This document shows, piece by piece, positions 48,507-58,720 of a stretch of DNA of 64,000 nt. Each line of letters begins with the position of its first letter. Position 1 is the first letter of the stretch. Source of the stretch: Blasia pusilla (Eukaryota > Marchantiophyta > Marchantiopsida > Blasiales); the NCBI GenBank assembly GCA_050084515.1, contig CM114273.1, positions 38,502,001 through 38,566,000 on the forward strand, written 5' to 3'. The notes under the pieces were generated by a model. It made no database searches, had not been told where the DNA came from, and worked only from the letters and a program-made list of their open reading frames with translations. The position numbers were made by a program, and so were the translations under genes.

Positions 48507-48655
48507 GAGAGTCTCTCTTCAAAAAAAAGGGCCAAATCCGCCTCCTCTCTTCAAAACTTTTTGACATATTTGAAATTTTTGTTTGCTTTCAAATTCATGA
48601 AATATTTAGAAGAGAGTAGGTAGTGGTCCACATTTGGCCCTAAAAAAACCTCCTT
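48507..48655. repeat. Inverted-repeat-bounded end segment of the MULE-like element
   Basis: TTCAAAAAAAAGGGCCAAAT near 48517 and ATTTGGCCCTAAAAAAAC near 48632 form an imperfect inverted pair about 100 bp apart. The first member and intervening sequence recur at 1092-1215. This is a recurrent end of the element family. Confidence 0.5.
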
Positions 48656-49053
48656 TTTCCTGGGGGCGAAAAAAAATAGACGTCATAAGACCACTACAAA
48701 CATTTTTCCATCACTCTCCATGTGAGCCTAAGTTTCTTAACATTACCTGTCTCGGTCTACAAAAAGCAGTGCCCATGGGTAGTTTTGTTGGAGGACCACC
48801 CGGATGCCAACCTCTCTTTTTGCAGGGATTGTTGCGTGCATCATGGCCTCCCCTGAATTGCCCCTTAACCAACTTTGTGTTGGTTATGAATGGTGTCTGC
48901 TCAAGACCAACTTTGTGAAATGTGAATACATGAGAGGATAATTGAACCAAAAGATTGTTAGCTGTCTGGAGTAAAGTGGAACTGATGTCCCTTCATTCAG
49001 ATCCCAAAGCTAAGAAACCGAGAAGTTGCACCCCTCCCAACCCGTAAGAAAGC

Positions 49054-50200
49054 TCACCATAAGAAAGGAAAGATTTTTAGAAGTGATTTTCTTCCACTTT
49101 GCACCCACGACAATCTAACAGGTTGGGAATCCGAAATGGCAATCCGACAGGTAGTAGGAATCTTGCACATCTTAGACAAGAAAAGAAGCCTACAATTGGT
49201 TTGACGAATGTAGGGGAATGAGCCAAAAGTTAAGAAGCCCGCCACAATGCATCAGAAGTTGGTCTCACACGGAAAGAGTCCGATCACTCAAGTAGCCAAC
49301 CTGTCGGAATCCGACAACTTGCCTGGAAATGGTTAAAAAGTTGCACTGGGCAAAAAGCTCAAAGTTGCAACCCGTCGAAATCATACGGGTTGCAAAATTG
49401 TAATTCCGAGTAGCTAAGATAACACAATGCACTAGTCCCAAAAAAATTTCCAGCAAACTTTTACAAACACCATTGTCGGTTGAAAAAATCTCGACTTTTA
49501 TTACCTCCGAAGGAACCTTGGAAATGTACATTTGACCTAGTCTATGATTTCTTCAGCCTCTTCATCTACAAATTTACTCCTAACTCTCCTCGGTGACAGT
49601 ACAAAAGGAATGTCCTGGGATACAAGTGGCTCCTCTGGCCGATTGTAGACGGGGATCAAAAATGTTGGCGAATTCGAGAGCCTTGCCCCCCCCCCTAGGT
49701 ACGCCATAACGGTCCCATGTAACCTGATTTGAGTTCCACTGCCTTCCTCGGCAGTATACCTTGTACGCTCTGCAATGTGACACCCATCCAGTATCAATAT
49801 GTGCTCCGTCCTTGGTAATACCATTATGGCAATCGCACAGGTAGTAGGAATCCAACACATCTGAGAGAAGAAAAGAAGCCTACGCTTGCCTTTACGAGTT
49901 GAGGGGAAGGTGCCAAGGGAAGAAGCCCGCCAGACTGCCTCTTAAGTTGGACCAACAGGGAAAGAGTCCGATCACGCAACCTGTTTGGAAGTGGTAAAAA
50001 GGTGCTGTCGTCAAAAAGTGAAAAGTTGCAAGCAGGAGAAATCCGACGGGTTGCAAAATAGAAGTCCGCGGAGTACCTAGACGATCACATTCGAAAAGAC
50101 ATTCAGCAAAATTTTACAAGCATCACCATCGTTCGAAAAAATCATCTCCTTTATATCATCAGAAAAAAGCTCGGAACTGTACATTTGATCTATTCTATGA
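49054..50200 (-). other. 3' region of the methyltransferase-like gene with an internal duplication
   Basis: Two segments (about 49054-49545 and 49800-50200) share long runs, including AGAAGCCCGCCA, AAAGAGTCCGATCAC and ACATTTGA. The 3' region has therefore been duplicated. Between them the minus strand at 49860-49537 encodes DSYYLCDCHNGITKDGAHID, VTWDRYGVP and, after a C10 homopolymer, LSNSPTFLIPVYNRPEEP ... DEEAEEIID. This could be an extra 3' exon or a small separate gene. Function is unknown. Confidence 0.4.
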
Positions 50201-50889
50201 TCAAATGTACAGTTTCAAATAACTCCCTACTCCAAACGTTGCAGTCAAGCTGGGTCCGTGAGTTCTTTGAAATCACTCGTCATCGTTCGAGAGCTCTTGC
50301 AAAATTACTTTCGGCCTTGCCCTCCCGATTTTCGGAATCGTTGGAAGTGACGATGGAGTCACTACCAATGGTGGGTCTGGAACCGGAGCTCTCGGCTTCG
50401 GTGGAGGGTTGTACGCCCAAACGAGCCCTTTGTATTCTGCCTTTGCCTCCTTGCAAAGGTCAAACAGTTCCTGCCTTCCCTCGAGGCAGAGAATATTCCT
50501 GCCACTCTGCCAGGCGCCTTTGATACTTGCCCCTGAAAGTCCCACTAAGTCGAACACCAAGTCACCCGGCCTTGAGCGGAGCTCGATGAGCGTTTGCATC
50601 AGGGCTGGCGACTTTTCCCTTCCTCCCAAAAGTGGGGTACCGTCTTGCATGTAAATTCCCGGGGGGGGGATTGTACAAACTATCTAAGTTGTACCCATCT
50701 GAGCATGGATCCACAGGATCCTGGATCTTGAACACCTGGAAATTGTGCTCGGGCTGAACGAAGCAATAAACGTAGGAGTGGTCCATCTGTAAAGAAGCGC
50801 GTTGGAAACAATGTCAGCAACTTGGCATAATGTGCAACACGTCACCAAAGAACTCGGCTTGACCCTAGATAACTTTTTTCAATTACTAA

Positions 50890-51145
50890 CTTTGGATCAA
50901 CCTGTCGGAGTCTGACGGGTTGTTTTGTCCCTGACCAACTTGTCGGAAGGTGACGGGTTGCTGGCCTAGAGCAGCCCATGCTCGGCTGAGAGCAACCCGT
51001 CGGGTTCCGACGGGTTGCAGGTACACCACGGTTTTCCCTGTGTTTCCGGGAAATATGCAACCCGTCGGAAACCGACGGGTTGCTCTTAGCCGAGCATGGG
51101 CTACTCTAAGTCAGCAACCCATCGCCTTCCGACGGGTTGCTCACG
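50890..51145. repeat. Palindromes and a larger inverted repeat in the last intron
   Basis: Five palindrome units occur here. The two at 50992 and 51058 sit inside a larger inverted repeat: 37-nt arms at 50968-51004 and 51072-51108 with two mismatches (arm contains CCCATGCTCGGCT). Confidence 0.9.
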
Positions 51146-53314
51146 GACAAAAACAACGGAGATATACTATCTCAAATTCACACGCATTGAGCCTTACCCG
51201 AATTTGAAAATATATTTGAGATTTTACTATAGGAATTGAGCCTTACCCGAATCTGACTCGTCGCGGATCGGAGTGGGTACTCATTTTTTATGATCCACGA
51301 TTGCACCGTCCTCCACTTAAGCGACCTCTTGACGCACTGGAGGTTGAAGAGCTCGTCCTGCTCCCTCCAGTCAACACTAAGAAGCAGCCCCTGTCACTCA
51401 GATAGGCGTTTGCAAAGGAGAACAATAGCATGATTTGGTCATAAGAGAGCGGCACATTCTAGTCAGGTACCCGTCCGACGGATTCTCGCCCCATAATCGC
51501 AACCCCGAGGGCAGATCAGCGATCAAGAGATCCACCGCAACCTCTTCGACCACTCCATTCACCGTCCAGGCAGCGTGCCCATTTTGTTGGAGCTTCCGTC
51601 CCAGCGTTGTCAATTTATCAATGGCTGGTGTCGACGATTGAGAAGTGAAGCTTTTCAGCTCATCCAATAAAGGAGTGAACTGAAGGAGGACGCTTGTCCG
51701 GGTCGTTGTTTCTCTGTGTCTTCCCAAGGATGATGGACTGTATTCTCCTTGGGACAACACTGGCACCTCTCGCTTCCGCTTCTCTCGAGTCTGCGGACGG
51801 CTTGTCGGGGTCTCTATGACCTCAGACTCTAGTGGGGTTTTTTTCGCCGAGGACCTGGTCCGACCCTCTCTCCCCGCTCGCCCGGACGATTCCACCTCTG
51901 GCCTTGAATCTTCAGCTTCTCTTTGGGAAGACTCGGCCTCGGAATTTTTCCCTCCCCTTGCCTTGCCTTTGAGACCCGCTGTGGATTTGTCTTTGGCTGT
52001 GCGGACCTTGGAAGCCAACTCAGCTGTCTCGTGGGCTTGCTCTTCCGCATCTCCTCCTCCGAAGTCTTCAGGCTGCACAAAATTGGGGATGTCATCTTGT
52101 CCTGAGGCCACTGCATCATGAAGCACTCGTAAATCCTTATCGGTGATGTCTTCAGGGTCGTTGAAGTCAAGCCAAATGGGGCAATTCTCCACCTCCCAAT
52201 CGGACATGTGTTGCCCCATCTCCATGTCGTACATGGAGAATGTCTCTCCATCAGGCGGCGAAGCCCACAATTTCAAGGCTTCCGGTAATTTTCCCGTGTA
52301 CTGCATTCTTACACTGGACGAGGTACCTGAAGACCATCCGTTGGGCAGCTTTTCCTCGAACTGAATCGGCCGTCTGCTCCTGTAGATCTCGCTTCTTCTT
52401 TGCTTGATCCCGTTTGTTCCCCTCGATTTCTTCGTCAAGCTCTGCCTGAGGGAGGACGCAAACCTTGAACATTGTCTTGAATCCTGGGTTTTTGATTGGC
52501 TTGTCCCGGATGTCGTCGAGCCAAACCTCGAAATCTACAGAACTTTCCAGGTTTGCTTCATCCGGAATGAGCTCTAATCTTTTGAGCTCCGCTTGTAGAC
52601 CGTCCAGCACGGCCTTCCCGATAACCCGCAACGCGTCCCAGAATAACCATTCGCGTAGCCAGTGGGAGATCACTGGATCCGACATACCCGGAGGATGGTG
52701 TGCCGCCCTCTTTTGGGCCTCAGGCGCTCGAGCCGATTTGATTTTCGTCGCCGATCGGATCCTCCTAAACTCGCTTATGCCGGACAACGCAAACCGATGC
52801 ACGCGATCCAGGGACACTTTCTCCCCAATTCGACCTTGCGGATCTTCATCCCTTTTCCGCTGGCGCTTGATAATCGCCTTCAGCTCCTTGTAAAACTCTG
52901 GACCAAGTTCGGGGTTGAGAATGTTGATGTATTGGTGCATCTTGCTCGCCCTGTATTTTGTGGCTGCAGATACTGCAGCTTGGATGAATTTCGCGGGCTC
53001 AGACCCAAATACTTTCTCCCTCCGCTCCAGCTCCAGTGCAGCGCTCTTCTTCGCGGCCTGTATCTTCGACCAGCAAAGGATGGTTACGGCTGCATCCTGG
53101 GAAATAAACTTATTTGCCCAAGTTTTCTTTTTTGTCTGTGCACCCTTTGCAAGCATCTGATTTACCAGGGCGTCGCCCAAGAACCCCTTGTACTCTCCTA
53201 GGTGCGTCGTAAGCACCTTCTTCACCCGATCGCAGTCCTGGATCCGGTGGTGGGTGACATTCCCCTCCGATACAATCCTGCACATCCAAACTCAACCCGT
53301 CAGAAAATTTGTAA

Positions 53315-53985
53315 GTTACAGGGGTTCCTGCAACCCGTCGGACTCCAACGGGTCGTCACAACTCAAGGTCGGATTCTAGCAACGAGCTAAATGATGCAAC
53401 CCGTCGGAGTCCGACGGATTGCATTCACATTTGTGAATGCCTAGTTTCAACCCGTCGGAGTCCGACGGGTTGTCAGATAGTCCGTATCAAACGTGAACAT
53501 AGCAACCCGCCGGAGTCCGACAGGTTGCGCAATTGAATGGAAACTTGCAATTTGAAGCGAAATTTGCTAAACCAACTTCCGAATGCAACCCGTCGGACTC
53601 CGACGAGTTGATTTTGGCCAAAAATAGTTTCGAGTCAAGCAACCCGTCGGACTCCGACGGGTTGCTTTGGGCCAAAAACATACTAAACCTGCAGTCAGTC
53701 GAACAACTCGTCGACGTCCGACGAGTTGCTTTCTTCAAAAAACATCCTGAAAAGGCAGCGAGTCAAGCAACCCGTCGGACTCCGACGGGTTGCTTTGGGC
53801 CAAAAACTTATTAAACTTGTGGTCAGTCAAACAACTCGTCGGAGTCCGACTAGTTGCATTCTTCAAAAACATCCTGAAAAGGCGTCGAGTCGAGCAACTC
53901 GTCGGAGTCCGACGAGTTGCGTTTGGCCAAAAGCATCCCAACAACAGTGCCGACCCAAACAACTTGTCGGAGTCTGACGGTTTGC
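53315..53985. repeat. Palindrome array in intron 2, MULE copy B
   Basis: About eleven units occur between exons 2 and 3, six of them in a 64-bp tandem period from 53578. Perfect 27-bp examples lie at 53639-53665, 53767-53793 (CCC/GGG arm form) and 53894-53920 (CTC/GAG arm form). The matching intron in copy A has the same organisation. Confidence 0.95.
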
Positions 53986-55441
53986 AGCAAGAAGATACTT
54001 ACGTGTTCATGGCATGCATTGCCATCTCCACCGTCGCCATGTGATGAGGGAATGGATGAAGGACCATTGCCTTCACGGAAAAATGTGCCTCCAAGGAGTT
54101 GGGCCGCTCCTCTGCAAACTTGGTCCACGCCATGAACTTGTGATTTCCATCCCAGATGAGGAAATAAAGATTCCTCATCCTGCTGAATTCCGTGCCCTCT
54201 ACTTGCCTTCTGAAATCCTGGTCTTTCATCCTCCAGAATATGTCGAGCTTATCCAAGTCCTCCTCCGTTACCAGGGCTTGGGTTCCATGCTCGTCGTAAG
54301 GCTGAACATAGAAGGGAGGAAAGTTGTCGACGTAGGATGCTGTCGCCGCCGATTGTTTAAGCTTCGCGATGTCCTCGTCGGACTGAATTTCGCGGACGTA
54401 TTCCATTGTCCGCAATCGGCATAGTGGAATCCTCGGGGCGTTGTGGCCCTCCATCAGTGCCATCTGCTTTACCACTTGTCAGAACCGGGATAAGATCAAT
54501 AAGCTACACTGAATTCCCAATGAATTTCAATTCACATAATTCAAAAAACCCAGATCCTCTCTTACCCGCTCGAAAATTGGGTCGGTTTCTTGACCAGCCA
54601 ACTTGTCTGAGACAGCAGTTGGAAAATTGACTGGGAACTCGTCGATCCGATAGAGGTCAATGTCTTCCGCCGGGCTTGGAGACGAGAATGACCGCTCTCC
54701 GGCTTCTTCGGCAATGTCCACCATCTCCACGCTGGCGGTCCTCATCACCTCATCGTCCGTGATTTGAACTTCTGGCATTTCCACTATGTTGATTGTGTCC
54801 CCGAACTTCATCGGGGACATTTCCCGCATCTCAACACTTTTGGTTGGACGGGCCGGGCTGTCGTCAATGGCTCTCCTCACCGACGCGTCTAGACGCTTCT
54901 TTTCTCTCTTTTCGACGGCGATCCTTTTCTTCAAGGCCTGCGACGTCTCAGCCTCTACGTTCTGTCTATCGAGCGACTCTTGAACACATCTTGCAAGAAG
55001 CTCCTTGTTGTGCATCTCCGCTTCCCTTTCCGGCTCCTCGATTTCCTGCTGCCTAATTTCATTTGCCAAACGAGGCCCTGGAGATGCTGACGCAGGAGTC
55101 CTAATGGACTTCGGAGTGAAGCTCCCAGACTTGTTTGCTTGAGTTTTTTCCTCATCATTTTTCCCAAAAATGCCTCCACCTATGTCCACGATGAATCGCT
55201 TGATCAGTTGCCTTGCTGATGTCGAGATGAGTCGCCTTGATGGGTAGCTCGAATCGTCTCGCGATCGTTTAGTCGAACCGTCTCGCTCTCGTTTGGTCGA
55301 ACCGTCTCGCTCTCGTTCCCTCGTATCGACTCGCGATGACTCGCCGTGTGAAACACCCCTTGGTATCTGATCAACTGATGCACGGGAGAGAGAGGAATGG
55401 AGATCGCGAAATCAGAAACCGGAAATGAGCGATTTCTGCCC

Positions 55442-55449
55442 TATTTATA
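55442..55449 (-). promoter_or_regulatory. TATA box of the minus-strand gene, copy B
   Basis: TATAAATA on the minus strand lies about 250 bp upstream of the first recognised exon, in a context conserved with copy A (48295-48302). It is the best core-promoter candidate for the methyltransferase-like gene. Confidence 0.6.
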
Positions 55450-55529
55450 CTTTTCTAGCCGTTGGGCTGATCGTTGGGTCCCGTCGTCCTTTCGACGACG
55501 ACGTGTCGGCCGTTACGGAAGTCCCAACG

Positions 55530-56290
55530 TGAAAAATGGCAACCCGTCAGAGTCCGACAGGTTTCGCGCCTCTGCCGTCCTGGGAAGATAACGCGAGGTG
55601 CGCGAGCAACCCGTCAAAGACCGACGGGTTGAGCGCCTCCGCCGTCTTCGGACAAGAACGCGAGGTACCCACGCAACCCGTCGGAGACTGACAGGTTGCG
55701 CGCCTCCGCCGTCTTCGGAGAAGAATGGGGCGTACCCGCGCAACTCGTCGGAGATCGAAAGGTTGCGCGCCTCCGCCGTCTTCGGACAAGAACGGGACGT
55801 ATCCGCGCAATCTGTCAGAGACCGTTGGGTTGCACGCTTCCCTCGTCAAGGGTTAACAACGCGGGCCTCCCGCGCAACTCGTCGGAGTCCGACAGGTTGC
55901 ACGCTTCCTTCATGTAAGCAAAACAAGGCGAGGCCCTTGCGCATCCCGTCGGAGGGCGACGGGTTGCACGCCTTGCCGTCTTTGGGCAAATAGGTGCGTA
56001 CACACGCGAACTGCCAACAGGCGGTTTGCACGCTTCCTTCATGTAAGTGTTACACCGTGAGATAATTGGGCAACCCGTCTGATGCCGACGGGTTGCAAGC
56101 CTCCGGCATCTTCGGGCAAGAAGGAGCGGTATCCGAGCAACTCGTCGGAGAGCGACGGGTTGCCAGCTTCGACCATGTTTGCGTTTGAAGGTAAGGCAGA
56201 AGCGTTCAACCCGTCCGAAGCCGACGGGTTGCAGGCTTCGCTTAGCTTGGGTTAATTGTTGAGTTACCAGGACTCCGACGGGTTCCAACA
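55530..56290. repeat. Palindrome array in the divergent intergenic region
   Basis: About eleven units of the CAACCCGTCGG / CCGACGGGTTG family lie between the two divergent genes, spaced roughly 60-75 bp. Many are imperfect. They are separated by a different filler from the intron-2 arrays (GCGCGCCTCCGCCGTCTTCG-like). Position between two promoters suggests a regulatory or transposase-binding role. Confidence 0.85.
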
Positions 56291-56460
56291 AAATGAAGTG
56301 TGCTTCGCAACCTACGTCTTTGCTTCCCAAATCCGGTAACACATTGCAACAGAATTGAATCTGTTGCAACAGAATTGGATCCATTGTGTCACACAATGTC
56401 ACCTACCGAACTTCATCTTGTCAGTAAAAATCTGTCAGGAGTATCTGTTTTCCTATTCAC

Positions 56461-56468
56461 TATAAATT
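56461..56468 (+). promoter_or_regulatory. Possible TATA box of the transposase gene
   Basis: TATAAATT occurs about 200 bp upstream of the chosen transposase start, in the divergent intergenic region. It is a single weak match. Confidence 0.3.
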
Positions 56469-56843
56469 AAAAATTCTTATTCTCATTCTCATTCTCTTTC
56501 TCATTCTCACCCACGAAATTTCTGGGAATGGATAATTATGTGAAGCTCACTTAGAAATCATTCGACCGTAAGCTCGTGAGTCTTTCATAGCAGTGGATGA
56601 AAATTTTCTCTCTGTTCGATTTCTTCTCCAAATTGGAACCATCTTTGTATCCAAATATTTTAGGGTGGACGGTATGGAAGACATAATAGGTGAGACAGTC
56701 CAGCCAATGACTTCAGACCGTAAAGTATGGAATCTCCTACCTCTAGCAAATGGTCAATACAGAGTTTACGGCCTGCCCCTGAATTCGTCTGTTTCCCAAG
56801 TAGACGGTGGAGAATTTCCTAGTGCTCCGAGCTCGTCGACAAG

Positions 56844-56888
56844 AATGCAATTACCATTCTGCCGCCCACGTACGATGGTAATTGCATT
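56844..56888. repeat. Hairpin within the transposase N-terminus
   Basis: Two perfect 14-nt arms (AATGCAATTACCAT and complement) are separated by 17 bases. The reading frame changes close to this point. Confidence 0.85.
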
Positions 56889-58424
56889 TTTGAGTTGCCT
56901 CCACTTGCTGCTCCTGCTCAAAAGAAAGATGGAGGACGGCTAAAGGGTATGGACAGAAAGTCTGATTGTCATTGATGGTGCAGGCTTTAACGGACTAGTG
57001 CTTCAATTCCAGATGGTCCTTGGATTGTCTCCCTCCGCCAATGCGTGGGAGCCTTGGAGTGTAGAAGTCCACCATGCCCGTATCTAGAGCGCAACGAGCG
57101 AGTCAATACGTCGCAATTCCCCCCCAAGAATGAAAAAACTCCATACGAGGTCGGTGCCACCATACCGCCGGGAGGCCATCGATGTCCTCATTGTCAGGCA
57201 TCGCCCTTTTGCGTTGGAGCGTGTCCTGCATACATGTTTTTCATTGTCCACGACTTGGGCTCCACGTCAGAGTACACAAGGCTGGCAGTTCATGTTGGCT
57301 CCCACACTCATCGTGTGACCGATGCAATTCAGAGACACATCAAGGAGGATGTGGCGAAGAAAGTGGTCGAGGTCTACAAAAACTCTCCGGGTTCAAAGCC
57401 CGGAGTGATAAAGCTCACAACGGCATCACAAATTTGTGAACAATTGCTTGGAATCCCTGGACACGGCAAGATCATGGCGGCTGAGGAGAAACAACTCTGG
57501 GAAAATCTCGCATTTCTCGCTGATCCTGAATGCTTCCGGAATTTGCTGCGTCAAATATGAGTTCTGGATGGAAAGACGGCCGAAATGGATGCCATCGCTA
57601 GAATCAAGGCCAACTCTAGATTTCCATTCATTCAGAGATGGCAATTCATGGGCCAAGGAGGCGAGGGATCCAGGGCCTATGTCTTCAAAATGTCAACCAC
57701 AGGTCCGTCGAGTGGCCTCGATCTTATAGATCGAATGAGGGAAGGGGAAGATCTTTACGGCAGCTGGGTAAGCTTTGATATTTGCTACAGAGTGCTGAAC
57801 GGACGGTTGACGATGGGTGCTCACGTTTATCACCATGTGGAGGAGGGACTCAAAACTATATTTGTCTATGAAGTAAAGGCAGAAGACGTTGGCAGTTTGA
57901 AGATGTGCTTGTTACTCTTATTGGAGGTGGTGAAGGAAAACAAAAGGCCACCTCCAGAAATTTATGGGTTCATGGCAGACAATGCACAACCTGGGTGGAT
58001 TGCTATCCGGGAAGTGTTCTGGGGTGGAGAGGTTCAACCGGAGAGGGAAAGGTCGGATGCTTTCCATTGGCAACAGTCTGTGACCTGGTACACCAAATCT
58101 TGCATCAAGGAGAATAAGAGGACAGAGCATGTCACTCTACTCCAACGCTGCAAGGACATCAAAACCTTGAAACAGGCCATGGAATGCCAAGAAGAACTTC
58201 ATGGGTGGTGGAGGAAGCATGCGATTGAGGGGAAGTACAAAGAGTTGTGCTCTTGGTTGAGTTGGTGGACTGTACGTATGAGATAATGGGGAAACTTCAT
58301 GCGGCAGGTGAGTTCACTATTTTGTCTTGTCAAGCTCACGTTGAGAATGTTTGAAAAGTTGCAGCTCAAGTTGAGAAGCGTGGGAACTATAGGGATTTCA
58401 AATCGAAGAAACCAAGCAATTTGT

Positions 58425-58720
58425 TGGATGCGACGGGTTGCCCAAGTGTGCAACCCGTCCGAAACGGTCGGGTTTCCTGAGTGTGCAACCAGTCGGGAAA
58501 CCGACGGGTTGCATCCAGAATTTTGGTGCAACCCGTATACAAGTATGCAAGTCGCATGCATACAAGGCCTGCAAATAGTTCGACCCAGATGGATTTCGGA
58601 TGACTTGCACTTGGATATTCCAGCCGAGAGTGGCCAAAGGTTCTTGCAACCCGTCGGAATCGGACGGTTTGCAGTAGGTGTTTCCTGGGTGTTGCAACAC
58701 GTCGGGACCCGACGGGTCGC
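58425..58720. repeat. Palindromes in the transposase intron
   Basis: About five units of the GTCGG / CCGACGGGTTGC family occur inside the intron 58308-58774, the same family as in the minus-strand gene's introns. Confidence 0.85.

Larger units (their letters stand above)
50273..55189 (-). pseudogene. Multi-exon transposon gene ending in N6/N4 methyltransferase-like domain
   Basis: Exons on the minus strand are 55189-54566 (may start further upstream), 54463-54003, 53277-51247 and 50786-50273, with GT-AG junctions. The N-terminal part is highly charged and likely helical (NEIRQQEIEEPEREAEMHNK). Exon 2 has FFREG-free hydrophobic blocks such as RNLYFLIWDGNHKFMAWTKF. Exon 3 has a basic helical region (KELKAIIKRQRKRDEDP) and a Ser/Glu/Lys-rich linker. 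At its end, VDLLIADLPSGLRLWG (~51530-51480) resembles methyltransferase motif IV, followed by NAYLSDRGCFLVLT and WREQDELFNLQ. The last exon has REKSPALMQTLIELRS and PGDLVFDLVGLSGAS, like motif I. Order IV-then-I is that of beta-class DNA amino-methyltransferases. The catalytic D/N-P-P-Y reads DLPS. Frameshifts occur near 52300, 51450-51350 and at a C9 run (~50662). Confidence 0.65.

Noticed and set aside
53533-54135. Several plus-strand ORFs across the palindromes
   Set aside because: They are readings of the palindrome repeats; every frame gives similar Pro/Ser/Asp strings on both strands.
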